A stretch of 64,000 bases of DNA from Bacteroidales bacterium UBA1181 (GTDB lineage: Bacteria; Bacteroidota; Bacteroidia; Bacteroidales; Paludibacteraceae): contig DBYR01000002.1 in assembly GCA_002310215.1 (NCBI GenBank), positions 67,459 to 131,458 on the forward strand, written 5' to 3'. The notes under the pieces were generated by a model that worked only from the letters and a program-made list of their open reading frames with translations, was not told the DNA's origin and did not search any database. Position 1 is the stretch's first letter, and each line of letters starts with the position of its first letter. The translations under genes and the position numbers were made by a program. This document shows positions 33,040 to 41,619 of this stretch, piece after piece.

Positions 33040-33870
33040 TTAATTTGTCCTTTTCGATTCTATATGGTTAATGAACTTCTGGGACTTCTCGAGGATTTTG
33101 TCCGCTTCTTTGCGGTGTTTGCCATCCGGGAATTCCCCCGTATAGTTGTAGTATTCGTCGATGGTTTCACGGTAACGGTCCTCCATCTTCTGCTCCACGC
33201 TCTTTACGGCTTGCATGTACTTGGCGTCGAGGATGAGGAAGTAGAGGTCTTCCTTCCGTTTCGAGTCCGGGTAGTGCTTCAGCGCGTTGGTAGCGGTCAC
33301 TACGGCCGATTGGTAATTGTTGCCCATGTAGTCGCCAAGGTCGTAGTATAACTTGGCGTTGAGGTATTCCTTCTCGGCCAATTTTTCCTGTAACTCTTCC
33401 AGGTATTTCAGCGCCTCCGGCAGCTTGTCGCTCTTAGGGTACTGCGTGGTGAACTCCAAAAGCTCATCTATCGCCTCCGACGTGACAGTCTGGTCGAGTT
33501 TGACCTCCGGAGAGGCTTTGTAGAGACAAACCCCGCTGAGGAACTTGCACTCCTCCGTGTGTTTGCCCTGCGGATAACTGCGTCCGTATGCGGCGAAATA
33601 ACCCTTCGCGGACTCGTAGTCCTTGTTCTTGTAGTGAGACATCGCGATCGTGTAGACCACGTTCTCTCCCTTCTCCGTGCCTCTGAAGGCGGATCCGATG
33701 GTCTCTAAAATAGAGTACGCCTTGTAATATTCTCCCTCCTCATAGTACTTCATCGCTTTCTCGTACTTGAGGTCGTTATCCGTACTTTTCATCACTTTGT
33801 TGTATCCTCCGCAGGAGAACAAACACAATGTGGTGATTATTAGTGTTATATGTCTAATCGTCTTTCCCAT
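33040..33870 (-). CDS. bamD: Outer-membrane assembly lipoprotein BamD
   Basis: BamD is the essential lipoprotein of the BAM complex that inserts beta-barrel proteins. The start at 33870 (MGKTIRHITL) gives a lipoprotein signal ending in LFSC (C17 is the lipidated residue). Five TPR-like repeats follow: YEKAMKYYEEGEYYKAYSIL, YTIAMSHYKNKDYESAKGYF, and so on, ending in the EFPDGKHRKEADKILEKS helix. The 276-residue length fits. It is the first gene of the bamD-rpoZ operon. Confidence 0.92.
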   Translation of the reverse strand: MGKTIRHITLIITTLCLFSCGGYNKVMKSTDNDLKYEKAMKYYEEGEYYKAYSILETIGSAFRGTEKGENVVYTIAMSHYKNKDYESAKGYFAAYGRSYPQGKHTEECKFLSGVCLYKASPEVKLDQTVTSEAIDELLEFTTQYPKSDKLPEALKYLEELQEKLAEKEYLNAKLYYDLGDYMGNNYQSAVVTATNALKHYPDSKRKEDLYFLILDAKYMQAVKSVEQKMEDRYRETIDEYYNYTGEFPDGKHRKEADKILEKSQKFINHIESKRTN

Positions 33871-34029
33871 CTTAAATCTAATCCGCGAAAATAGGTAAAA
33901 TCGTTTGAAAGATAAAAGAAAAACATCCATTTTTAACTATTTTAAATAAAATGTTTTTATTTCTTTTGCGTCTGAATTTGGTATATTTATAACATGCTTT
34001 AGTATAAACGTTTATTTGTATAGAAAATT

Positions 34030-34461
34030 ATGTTGAAGAGAATTTTGTCGATTTCCGGGAAACCGGGTTTGTTTGAGTTGGTTTCTCAGGGAAAGAATAT
34101 GTTGATTTTAGAGTCTCTCACGGAAAAGAAGCGTGTCCCTGCTTACACGCATGAGAAGATTCTTTCGCTTGGTGATATCGCTATATACACGGAGGAGGGT
34201 GAAGTTCCGTTGGTGAACGTGCTGAGGTCTATGAAGGAGAAGGAGAACGGGAAAGTGGTCTCTTTTGACCCTAAAAAGGCGGACGGCAAACAACTCGCCG
34301 AGTATCTGGCGGCTGTGTTGCCTAACTTCGACCGCAATAGGGTTTATTCCTCCGATATCAAAAAGTTAATTACTTGGTATAATATCTTGGTCGAGAGCGG
34401 ACGGGATGACTTCGAGGAGAAGAAACCTGAGGAGGCTCCGGCTGAAGAGTCGTCCAAGTAA
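34030..34461 (+). CDS. DUF5606 protein
   Basis: This is a small cytoplasmic protein (143 residues) conserved in Bacteroidetes. The N terminus LKRILSISGKPGLFELVSQG and the central DIAIYTEEGEVPLVNVL are typical of DUF5606; the tail is acidic (EEKKPEEAPAEESSK). Function unknown. It stands alone between divergent bamD and a co-directional glycosyltransferase, with its own hairpin terminator. Confidence 0.85.
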   Translation: MLKRILSISGKPGLFELVSQGKNMLILESLTEKKRVPAYTHEKILSLGDIAIYTEEGEVPLVNVLRSMKEKENGKVVSFDPKKADGKQLAEYLAAVLPNFDRNRVYSSDIKKLITWYNILVESGRDDFEEKKPEEAPAEESSK

Positions 34462-34470
34462 ATCTAATCG

Positions 34471-34503
34471 GGGCATCAATTGTCTATCCTGATGCCCTTG
34501 CCT
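34471..34503 (+). terminator. Terminator of the DUF5606 gene
   Basis: GGGCATCA (34471-34478) pairs perfectly with TGATGCCC (34490-34497), followed by TTGCCTTTT. Confidence 0.75.
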
Positions 34504-34565
34504 TTTATGGATTGGGGGAGGTTGAGATTTCTCTTCTTCCCTCTTTTTTTTCAGACTGTCCGCCT

Positions 34566-35732
34566 ATGCTGAAGGTTCTCTTTTTTTCTCCTTGGTATCC
34601 TCATCGCTACGATGCGATGTTTGGCCTCTTCGTCCGTAAACATGCGGAGGCGGTTGCCCGACATTGCTCGGTCTGTGTGTTGTATCTGTTCGCGGACGGG
34701 AAGGTGAGGCATTGTGAGGTGGTGGACCAAACGACGAATGGCGTGCGGGAGTGCTACGTCTATTATCCGTTCCTTAACTTCCCTGTGCTGAGACCCTTGA
34801 CAAAGGCCGTGGGCTTCGTGTTGGCTTTCCTGAAGGGGTATGCCTGGGTGAAAAGGTCTTTCGGCAAACCGGATGTGACCCAGACAAATGTCCTGACTCG
34901 CTGTGGCGTGCTGTCTTATCTGCTGAAGGTGTGCTCGGGTATCCCCTACGTTATTGTGGAACACTGGTCGAGGTACCTTCCCTCAAAAAACGGATATAGG
35001 GGTTGGCTGCGGAAACGTGTTAGCGAGTTGGTGGTGAGGCAGGCTTCGTGTGTGCTTCCTGTGACCGAACACCTGGCGGATGCGATGCGCCGACATGGGT
35101 TGAGAAACAACCATTGCCTTGTGGTGCACAATGTGGTGGACGATTTCTTTTTCACGGCGGAGAAACATCCGCTCGCCCAGGGAGATAGGTTCAGGTTCCT
35201 GCATGTCTCTTGTTTTAGTGAGCCTGATAAGAATGTTTGCGGTATCTTGCGGGCGGTGAAACGCTTGTCGGAGAAACGGACTGACTTCTCGATGACGATG
35301 GTGGGGGTCGGACCTGATTATGAGATGGTTAGAAATTATGCGAAGGAGCTTTGCCTTCCTGACGACCTCGTCTCTTTCCTTGGCGAACTGCCCCCTGATG
35401 AGGTGTGCCATCGCTTTGCCGAGACGGATGCTTTCGTGCTTTTCTCTAACACCGAGAATGCGCCGGTGGTCATCTCCGAGGCGTTGGCTACGGGCACGCC
35501 TGTCATCTCCACCAACGTGGGGGGCATCCCTGAAATGGTGGACGACGAATCGGGCTGCCTGATCAACCCTGGCGATGAGGATGCCCTTCGCGACAAGATG
35601 GATTGGATGATAGACCACCATGCGAACTATGATGCGGAGCGCCTCCGCGAGAAGGCCCGTTGCTATGGATACGACGAGGTGGGGCGGTTCCTCATCTCCT
35701 GCTATGAAGAGGCGGTGAGGGCTGGTCGGTAG
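34566..35732 (+). CDS. GT4-family glycosyltransferase
   Basis: This is a cytoplasmic or membrane-associated glycosyltransferase of group 1 (GT-B fold). The start at 34566 (MLKVLFFSPWYPHRYDAMFG) fits the family, giving 388 residues. The C-terminal donor-binding domain has ISEALATGTPVISTNVGGIPEMV and the following ESGCLINPGD motif, with a catalytic-type glutamate in VVISEAL. Donor and acceptor are unknown; polysaccharide or lipid glycosylation is likely. No other glycan genes are nearby. Confidence 0.9.
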   Translation: MLKVLFFSPWYPHRYDAMFGLFVRKHAEAVARHCSVCVLYLFADGKVRHCEVVDQTTNGVRECYVYYPFLNFPVLRPLTKAVGFVLAFLKGYAWVKRSFGKPDVTQTNVLTRCGVLSYLLKVCSGIPYVIVEHWSRYLPSKNGYRGWLRKRVSELVVRQASCVLPVTEHLADAMRRHGLRNNHCLVVHNVVDDFFFTAEKHPLAQGDRFRFLHVSCFSEPDKNVCGILRAVKRLSEKRTDFSMTMVGVGPDYEMVRNYAKELCLPDDLVSFLGELPPDEVCHRFAETDAFVLFSNTENAPVVISEALATGTPVISTNVGGIPEMVDDESGCLINPGDEDALRDKMDWMIDHHANYDAERLREKARCYGYDEVGRFLISCYEEAVRAGR

Positions 35733-35760
35733 TGTCGCTTCCCTGTTTCCTGGGAGAATG

Positions 35761-35790
35761 AAAAAAAGCGACGGTTTTGCCATCGCTTTC
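35761..35790. terminator. Bidirectional terminator between convergent genes
   Basis: AAAGCGA (35765-35771) pairs with TCGCTTT (35783-35789), with extra GG/CC pairing inside. There is an A run on the left and a T-rich right side. It serves the glycosyltransferase (+) and possibly the minus-strand gene at 35843. Confidence 0.7.
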
Positions 35791-35842
35791 TTGTTAAGTT
35801 AATAAATAATTCCTTGGTGTTTTCTTTCCCCTGCGGATTCCG

Positions 35843-36178
35843 CTATCCTACCTTCTTCTGCAACTGGTCGTTCCCTTTGTAGTTCTTGCAACCTGTCGCG
35901 ATGGAGGATAGGGCGTCTTGAATCATGTAGAAGGCCTCTTTGAGGGTCTTGTCCGCTTGGGTGAGTCTGCATACCAAGTCTTTCGTTACGACCATGGTTT
36001 CAGGAGAGTCACAGTCTGATGGACTGACGTTCGCGATGTCATTGGTGAGGGGTTGGATCTGTTTTTGCTCAAACTGCAGGATGTTGAATTTCTGCTTCAT
36101 GTCTGCCAACAACCGATCGATTTCCCTAGCGATGTCTGCCGCGCTTTTCCTTGTAATAGGCTCTAGTTCCTTTTCCAT
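35843..36178 (-). CDS. Hypothetical small helical protein
   Basis: The 111-residue cytoplasmic protein is not recognised. It is predicted to be mostly helical (ADIAREIDRLLADMKQKFNIL; LTQADKTLKEAFYMIQDALS) and has no signal peptide. It contains three cysteines. It stands upstream of nothing obvious on its strand. Codon use looks normal and the frame is well bounded, so I think it is real. Confidence 0.6.
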   Translation of the reverse strand: MEKELEPITRKSAADIAREIDRLLADMKQKFNILQFEQKQIQPLTNDIANVSPSDCDSPETMVVTKDLVCRLTQADKTLKEAFYMIQDALSSIATGCKNYKGNDQLQKKVG

Positions 36179-36343
36179 TGTTTTGGCGTTTTGTTAGTTC
36201 ATATTCGTTCCCGCTAATATAGTCATCTGCGGTGGAGATATGAAATTTTTAGGAACCGAGTTATTAACAAAATGTGAAATGACAAATGTCTTGAAAGCGG
36301 ATTTGACCCTATTTTTCTAGTGTGGAACCGGTCGAAAAGTTCC

Positions 36344-36772
36344 TCAATCCTCGCATCTCTTCGATTTGAAGGCCAAAGCGTACATCCTCATCTGCTTCAC
36401 CATGGCGAGCATTCCGTTGGATCGGGTGGGGGAAAGGTGCTCTTTCAACCCTATCCTGTCGATGAAGTAGAGGTCGGTCTCCAGTATCTCGTCTGGGGTG
36501 TGCCCGGACATCACCTCGACCAGCATGGCGACGATGCCCCCGGCGATGTCGGTGTTGCTCTCGCCTTGGTAATAGACCAAGCCGTCCTTGTATTCCGCAT
36601 AGACCCACACCTTGCTCTGACATCCCTCGATGAGGTACTCGTCCGTTTTGTATTGCGGGTCGATGCCTGGGTTAGACATGCCCTTGTCGATGATCTGCTG
36701 GTACTTGTCCAACCAATCGTCGAGGAATTCGAACTCCGAGATGATCTCTTCTTGTTTCTCCGCTATTGTCAT
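36344..36772 (-). CDS. sufE: Cysteine desulfuration protein SufE
   Basis: SufE accepts persulfide sulfur from SufS and passes it to the Fe-S scaffold. The active cysteine is C51 in LIEGCQSKVWV, and the C-terminal HLSPTRSNGMLAMVKQMR helix is typical. The 142 residues fit. It lies 21 bases after sufS and both act together; the sufBCD genes are not in the window. Confidence 0.95.
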   Translation of the reverse strand: MTIAEKQEEIISEFEFLDDWLDKYQQIIDKGMSNPGIDPQYKTDEYLIEGCQSKVWVYAEYKDGLVYYQGESNTDIAGGIVAMLVEVMSGHTPDEILETDLYFIDRIGLKEHLSPTRSNGMLAMVKQMRMYALAFKSKRCED

Positions 36773-36793
36773 GGTGTATGTTTTTAGTCTTCT

Positions 36794-38023
36794 TTATCTT
36801 CTTCCGAACATTTTCGCGGCACGTTCCACTCCTGCCACGAGGGTGTCGATCTCCTTTTCGGTGTTATAGAGTCCGAAGGATGCCCGCACGGTTCCCTCGA
36901 TGCCGAACGCTGTCATGACGGGCTCCGCACAGTGATGTCCGGTGCGCACCGCGATGCCGAGTTTGTCGAGGATGGAGCCAAGGTCGTATGGGTGGATATC
37001 GCCGACGAGGAACGAGATGAGTCCGCTCCGCTCCTTCGCGTTGCCGATGAACCGTATGTGCTCGATTCCGCTCAGCTTCTCCTTGGCGTACCTGACCAGT
37101 TGCTGCTCATGCTCCGCGATGTTCGCCATGCCTATTTGGCTGACGTAGTTCAACGCTGCCGCCAAGGCTGTGGAGCCGATGTAGTCGGGCGTGCCGGCCT
37201 CGAATTTGAATGGTAGCTCGTTGAAGGTGGTCTTCTCGAAGGTCACCTTCTTGATCATCTCGCCACCGCCTTGGTAGGGTGGTAGCTTGTCGAGCCAAAC
37301 CTCCTTGCCGTAGAGCACGCCGATGCCTGTCGGTCCATAGATCTTATGCCCGGAGAAGACGTAGAAGTCTGCGTCAAGCTCCTGCACGTCGATCGGCATG
37401 TGCGGCACCGATTGTGCGCCGTCCACCAGCACGGGGATGCCGTGTGCATGCGCTTTCTGGATGATTTCCCTTACTGGGTTCACCGTTCCGAGCGCATTGG
37501 AGACGTGCGTCACGGATATGAATTTTGTCTTTTCCGTGATGAGTTGGTCCAACTGGTCCACTTGCAACACACCGTCCGCATCGAAAGGGATGACCTTCAG
37601 ACGGATGTCCCGATCTTGCTGTTGCAGTTGCCAAGGGACAATGTTGGAGTGGTGCTCCATCTGCGTGATGATGACCTCGTCACCGTCCTTGCATTGGCTT
37701 CTGCAGAAGGAGGAGACCACCAGGTTGATGGCTTCGGTCGTGCCGCGGGTGAAGATGATCTCGCGGGCATATTTCGCGTTGATGAACTTCCTCACGGTTT
37801 CGCGGGCCGCTTCGTGCGCTTCTGTCGCCTCCTGGCTCAGGAAATGCACGCCGCGATGGATGTTCGCGTTGTGGTTCAGATAGTTCTCGCTGATCTTCTC
37901 CACCACGCAGAGCGGTTTTTGGGTCGTCGCCGCATTGTCCATGTAGACAAGCGGTTTGCCGTATATCTCTTTCTTTAGGATAGGGAAGTCCTCCCTGATT
38001 TTTTCTATATTGATACTCATCAT
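36794..38023 (-). CDS. sufS: Cysteine desulfurase SufS
   Basis: This PLP-dependent desulfurase supplies sulfur for Fe-S cluster assembly. It has 409 residues. Motifs: YMDNAATTQKPL at the start, MEHHSNIVPW, the PLP lysine in FSGHKIYGPTGIG and the active cysteine in AVRTGHHCAEPVM. The start at 38023 or the ATG 3 bases on are both possible. It is followed by its partner sufE. Confidence 0.97.
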   Translation of the reverse strand: MMSINIEKIREDFPILKKEIYGKPLVYMDNAATTQKPLCVVEKISENYLNHNANIHRGVHFLSQEATEAHEAARETVRKFINAKYAREIIFTRGTTEAINLVVSSFCRSQCKDGDEVIITQMEHHSNIVPWQLQQQDRDIRLKVIPFDADGVLQVDQLDQLITEKTKFISVTHVSNALGTVNPVREIIQKAHAHGIPVLVDGAQSVPHMPIDVQELDADFYVFSGHKIYGPTGIGVLYGKEVWLDKLPPYQGGGEMIKKVTFEKTTFNELPFKFEAGTPDYIGSTALAAALNYVSQIGMANIAEHEQQLVRYAKEKLSGIEHIRFIGNAKERSGLISFLVGDIHPYDLGSILDKLGIAVRTGHHCAEPVMTAFGIEGTVRASFGLYNTEKEIDTLVAGVERAAKMFGRR

Positions 38024-38080
38024 GCTATCGTTTTTATATTTTGCGCGAATGTATTAAAAAAGTGCCAATCCAATATCTCC

Positions 38081-38443
38081 TTATGGTAAAAATGCGTCTT
38101 CGATATGCTCGATTCTGAAGGAACTGTTTTGGGCGCCGACGACGACGGAGAGGATGTCGAATTGGGTAGGCATCATGATGTTGAACTTGAAGATGTAGGC
38201 CTCCGCCGCCATGATCGTGTTGCGCATCTTCGCCTTGTTCACGGTCTCCGCAGGCGCTAAAAGATAGTTGTCCCGTCTGGTCCGCACCTCCACGACCACC
38301 AAAGTGCCGTCCTTTTCCGCCACGATGTCCAACTCCAGCTTGCCGCTTCGCCAGTTACGATGCCTGATCGTGTACCCTTTCGCCGAAAGGTATTCCACTG
38401 CTTTCTCTTCGCCTAATAGGCCTAATTCGTTATGTTCTGCCAT
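38081..38443 (-). CDS. YraN/UPF0102 nuclease-fold protein
   Basis: This 120-residue protein of the UPF0102 family has a predicted endonuclease (PDDEXK) fold: GLLGEEKAVEYLSAKGYTI, then the active-site-like LELDIVAEKDGTLVVVEVRTR. Function is unproven; links to DNA repair or uptake have been suggested. The start at 38443 (MAEHNEL) is family-like; an upstream extension of 38 residues is rejected. Confidence 0.92.
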   Translation of the reverse strand: MAEHNELGLLGEEKAVEYLSAKGYTIRHRNWRSGKLELDIVAEKDGTLVVVEVRTRRDNYLLAPAETVNKAKMRNTIMAAEAYIFKFNIMMPTQFDILSVVVGAQNSSFRIEHIEDAFLP

Positions 38444-38545
38444 GATTTCACAAATAAACAGGTTAATAATAAAATTGAATGATGACGCAAAGTTATGTAA
38501 AATTTTCGTTTGCGCAAACGGGCGTTGGGTGTTTTCCCTGCATTC

Positions 38546-38647
38546 GTAGAGACGCACGCTCGTACGTCTCGGAAGGGTACCAATGCATGCGTGTGCCAGT
38601 CAGCCTGAAAGACTGGAACAAATACAGCCCAATGGCAACGCCTTGGG
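38546..38647 (+). repeat. Dispersed palindromic intergenic repeat (related to 13609-13652)
   Basis: It is a chain of hairpins: GAGACG/CGTCTC (38549-38554 with 38665-type spacing at 38565-38570), CCAGTC/GACTGG (38596-38616) around AGCCTGAAA, and CCCAA..GGC-AAC-GCC..TTGGG (38628-38647). The order matches, on the opposite strand, the element behind the gene ending at 13596. Confidence 0.6.
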
Positions 38648-38679
38648 TGAGGGGGTGCAACCAATTGGAGATGTTATGT

Positions 38680-38827
38680 TCGTCCCGAAAAGTGTATGGT
38701 TAGAGCGTTTTGTCGTCCCGAAAAGTGTGTTAAAAAATGTTATTGTCGTCCCGAAAAGTGTAGTGTTTGTTGTAATATCGTCCCGAAAAGTGTATGTTTG
38801 TGGTGATATATCGTCCCGAAAAGTGTA
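38680..38827 (+). repeat. Five-copy iteron array upstream of the AAA ATPase gene
   Basis: A 17-bp unit, TCGTCCCGAAAAGTGTA, starts at 38680, 38713, 38746, 38778 and 38811, a period of 33, 33, 32 and 33 bp. Copy 2 differs only in its last base. The 15-16-bp spacers are not conserved, except that spacers 3 and 4 resemble each other. The last copy ends 6 bases before the ATPase start codon. The regular spacing of about three helical turns suggests binding of a protein on one face of the DNA. Confidence 0.95.
38770..38800 (+). promoter_or_regulatory. Candidate promoter inside the iteron array
   Basis: TTG at 38770-38772 and TATGTTTG at 38793-38800 (TAnnTTTG) are separated by 20 bases. Transcription would start just before the last iteron, so protein bound to copies 3-5 would cover the promoter. 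Confidence 0.4.
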
Positions 38828-38833
38828 AATGCA

Positions 38834-40132
38834 ATGGAAAGAATAATTTATAAGTCATTGTTAAAGTGGAAGTTAAAGGCAGACAGGAAACCTTTAATCT
38901 TGAATGGAGCGAGACAGGTGGGAAAAACATTTGTTCTCCGTGAATTTGCTGAACGTGAATTTGCGAAACATGTCTATTTTTCTTTGGACAGAGATGCTAA
39001 AGCCAAGCAGATATTAGAGAGTGGGTCGAGCGTTCAATCTATCATCATGGCGTTTTCTGCGCTTTCCGGGGTTGATATTACCCCTAACGACACGCTCATT
39101 GTTGTCGATGAGATACAGGAATCTCCTAAGGCACTCAACGTGTTGAAGTTCTTTTGCGAAGATGCTCCGGACTATCCTATTGCGGTGGCGGGCTCATTGT
39201 TGGGTATTTCGCTCCATGGAAATTATTCGTTTCCGGTAGGAAAGGTTGATATGCTGAAAATGTATCCGATGTCGTTCGAGGAGTTCTTGTCCGCCATGGG
39301 GAAGGACCGGATCGTTGATTTGATGCGGAGTAAGAATTGGGAGGTTGTCAAACTGCTCAAGGGGGAGCTTGTTGATTTGTTGCGTCAATATTATTATGTT
39401 GGCGGAATGCCGGCTGTGGTTCAGGGATTCGTGTCGGGAAATGGGCTTGGTGCTGTTCGTGAGATGCAGAAGCAGATACTTTTCGACTATGCGCGGGATT
39501 TCTCGAAACATGCCCCTGTGAATCAGGTCCCGCGAATTAATATGGTTTGGAATTCCATCCCTTCCCAACTCGCTAAGGAAAACAAGAAATTCGTATATGG
39601 TGCGATGAAAAAGGGGGCCCGTGCCAATGATTTTGAACTTGCTATTCAGTGGCTTATTGATGCTGGCTTGGTTTATAAAGTGAATAGGGTTAGCAAGATA
39701 GAGTCTCCTTTGAAGTTCTATGAGGATTTTTCTTCGTTTAAATTGTTCCTGTTGGATGTCGGTTTGATGGGTGCGATGGTAGGCGCCTCGGCGGAGGCTG
39801 TCCTTGTGAATAATGCGATTTTCAAGGAGTACAAGGGTGCTTTCACGGAATTGTTTGTGTGTGATTCGTTTATATGCAATGGCATAAATCCTTTTTATTA
39901 TTCGTCGGAGGATGCCCATCTGGAGGTGGATTTTGTGATTCAAGGCAAGACTTCTGTTTTCCCTGTGGAGGTGAAGGCGGAGGAGAATGTCTATTCCAAA
40001 TCATTAAGGGCGATTGTTAATAAACAACCCGATTTGAAGGCTATTCGATTGTCAATGAATGATTTAGATAGGAAGGATTGGATGACGAATTTGCCTTTGT
40101 ACGCTTTCGTTGAGGAGGTTAAGTCTCTATAG
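38834..40132 (+). CDS. AAA ATPase with C-terminal DUF4143 (PDDEXK-like)
   Basis: The 432-residue protein has Walker A GARQVGKT (25-32) and Walker B IVVDEIQES (D92, E93), and a C-terminal DUF4143 region with DAHLEVDFVIQ and FPVEVKAEE, resembling a nuclease-fold D-ExK pattern. The mid-region FEEFLSAMG and YYYVGGMPAVVQGF are typical of this widespread, uncharacterised family. The gene is more A+T rich than its hemW neighbour (one sampled 60-base line: 27 versus 43 G+C). Together with the iterons before it, it looks like a self-contained acquired unit. The role is unknown; defence or toxin-antitoxin-like roles are only conjecture. Confidence 0.88.
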   Translation: MERIIYKSLLKWKLKADRKPLILNGARQVGKTFVLREFAEREFAKHVYFSLDRDAKAKQILESGSSVQSIIMAFSALSGVDITPNDTLIVVDEIQESPKALNVLKFFCEDAPDYPIAVAGSLLGISLHGNYSFPVGKVDMLKMYPMSFEEFLSAMGKDRIVDLMRSKNWEVVKLLKGELVDLLRQYYYVGGMPAVVQGFVSGNGLGAVREMQKQILFDYARDFSKHAPVNQVPRINMVWNSIPSQLAKENKKFVYGAMKKGARANDFELAIQWLIDAGLVYKVNRVSKIESPLKFYEDFSSFKLFLLDVGLMGAMVGASAEAVLVNNAIFKEYKGAFTELFVCDSFICNGINPFYYSSEDAHLEVDFVIQGKTSVFPVEVKAEENVYSKSLRAIVNKQPDLKAIRLSMNDLDRKDWMTNLPLYAFVEEVKSL

Positions 40133-40165
40133 GAAAACGTTTATCTCCCTGGACCCTATTTTTAC

Positions 40166-40173
40166 TATCTTTG
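40166..40173 (+). promoter_or_regulatory. -7 promoter box of hemW, almost touching the start codon
   Basis: TATCTTTG ends 4 bases before the ATG at 40178. The transcript would start at or next to the start codon, which predicts a leaderless mRNA. Confidence 0.55.
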
Positions 40174-40177
40174 CGCC

Positions 40178-41314
40178 ATGGCAGGCATCTACATCCATAT
40201 TCCGCTCTGCAGGAGCCGTTGCGTCTATTGCGACTTCTACTCCTCCACGTTCGACGGCAACCGTTCCGAACTGGTCGAGGCTATCTGCGCGGAGTTGACC
40301 GAGCGGCGGGACTACCTGCGGGAGGCGACCGTCAAGACGCTCTACTTCGGGGGCGGTACGCCTTCGCTCTTGCGCCCGGACGAGCTCTCCGAAATCTTCT
40401 CTGCCGTTGAGGCGAATTACCCTTGCGCCTTCGAGGAGGTGACGCTGGAGGCGAACCCGGACGACCTCTCCGATGCTTTCCTGACGTCGCTGAAACGCTT
40501 CCCCATTAACCGTTTGAGCATTGGCATACAAAGTTTCCACGACGATGACCTGACCCTCTTGAACCGCAGGCATACGGCGGAGGAGGCGAAGGCGGCGGTG
40601 CGTCGTTGCCAGTCGCACGGTTTCACGAACATCAGTATCGATCTTATCTACGGATTGCCGAACCAGACCCTCTCCGCTTGGGAGGATAACCTGCGCCAAG
40701 CCATCGAACTGGATGTCCCGCACATCTCCGCCTACCACCTGACTTACGAGGAGGGAACGAAGATCTACAGGATGTTGCAGAAGGGTGAGGTGCGTGAGGT
40801 GGACGAGGAGCTGAGCGTCGAGATGTTCCATCTGCTTCGCTCCATGCTGCAAGAGGCTGGTATCCAGCAGTATGAGATCTCCAATTTCGCCCGTCCGGGT
40901 TGTCATGCGCGGCACAACTCCTCCTATTGGGACGGCACGCCTTACTTGGGTGCGGGTCCGGCCGCCCATTCGTTCGACGGCAAGGATAGACGTTGGAATA
41001 TCTCCAACACGCGCCGCTACATCGAAGCCATCCGTTCGGGAGAACCTTACTATGAATTGGAGGTGCTGGATGAAACCTCCTCCTACAATGACTATGTCAT
41101 CACTTCGTTGCGCACCATTGCGGGAATGGATTTGGATGTGCTCGCTGAACGTTTCGGCGAACCCTATTATTCCTATTGTTTGCGGCAGGTGCGGCCTTTC
41201 GTGGGGGATGGCGTCGCCGTGGTCGAGGAGAACCATGTCAGGCTGACGGAGAAAGGACTCTTCTTGTCGGATGCTGTGATGGAGGAACTTATGATGGTTG
41301 AAAATCCTGAATAG
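40178..41314 (+). CDS. hemW: Radical SAM haem chaperone HemW
   Basis: HemW binds haem and a 4Fe-4S cluster and is thought to deliver haem to respiratory proteins; it is not a coproporphyrinogen oxidase. The cluster motif is PLCRSRCVYCDFYS (C11, C15, C18) without the fourth cysteine of HemN. Other motifs: YFGGGTPSLLRPDEL, LSIGIQSFHDDDL, IDLIYGLPNQT and HNSSYWDGTPYLGAGPAAHS. The 378 residues are typical. It lies 45 bases after the AAA ATPase gene but has its own -7 box, so it is probably separate from it. Confidence 0.93.
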   Translation: MAGIYIHIPLCRSRCVYCDFYSSTFDGNRSELVEAICAELTERRDYLREATVKTLYFGGGTPSLLRPDELSEIFSAVEANYPCAFEEVTLEANPDDLSDAFLTSLKRFPINRLSIGIQSFHDDDLTLLNRRHTAEEAKAAVRRCQSHGFTNISIDLIYGLPNQTLSAWEDNLRQAIELDVPHISAYHLTYEEGTKIYRMLQKGEVREVDEELSVEMFHLLRSMLQEAGIQQYEISNFARPGCHARHNSSYWDGTPYLGAGPAAHSFDGKDRRWNISNTRRYIEAIRSGEPYYELEVLDETSSYNDYVITSLRTIAGMDLDVLAERFGEPYYSYCLRQVRPFVGDGVAVVEENHVRLTEKGLFLSDAVMEELMMVENPE

Positions 41315-41619
41315 ATGGTGCGGTAATACGTTTTTCCCTTTGGGTGGGGATGATAAAAATCTATATGAATGGCGGTGTACGTGTGTATAGGCAATAAATA
41401 TTTTGCCGAAAATCTATATTGAGTCGTGTATATGGAATTTGATGCGAATCGTGGTTTAAACTATTGAAAATTAGTCTTGTTGATTGACAATAAGTTGTTG
41501 TGTTTGTGGAATTGTTAATAATTTCGATTGTCGTTTTTTGAAAAAGATGTATTTTTTATTTAATTTTGTTTTGTTGTTACATGCGTTTCCTTTAATTTTG
41601 CCGTATATTTAATGAAAAT
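41315..41619 (+). other. AT-rich intergenic region with promoter for the giant-protein cluster
   Basis: There is no gene in these 305 bases. A promoter candidate near the end has TTTG at 41570-41573 and TAATTTTG at 41593-41600 separated by 19 bases, an excellent fit to the Bacteroidetes TTTG-N19-21-TAnnTTTG pattern, about 20 bases before the ATG at 41620. The short direct repeat AAAATCTATAT occurs twice upstream. I see nothing else. Confidence 0.65.

Noticed and set aside
38680..38827. Possible small CRISPR array
   Set aside because: The unit is only 17 bp, the spacers are 15-16 bp and partly alike, there are no cas genes, and the array ends directly at a start codon. Operator-like iterons fit better.
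38583..38828. Open frame through the iterons giving repeated VPKSV/SSRKVY peptides
   Set aside because: A 33-bp period keeps the frame open by chance. The fourth interval of 32 bp shifts the frame, and there is no plausible start or fold.
40178..41314. Second coproporphyrinogen oxidase
   Set aside because: It lacks the fourth cysteine after CxxxCxxC and has HemW motifs and length; the true HemN is at 4237.
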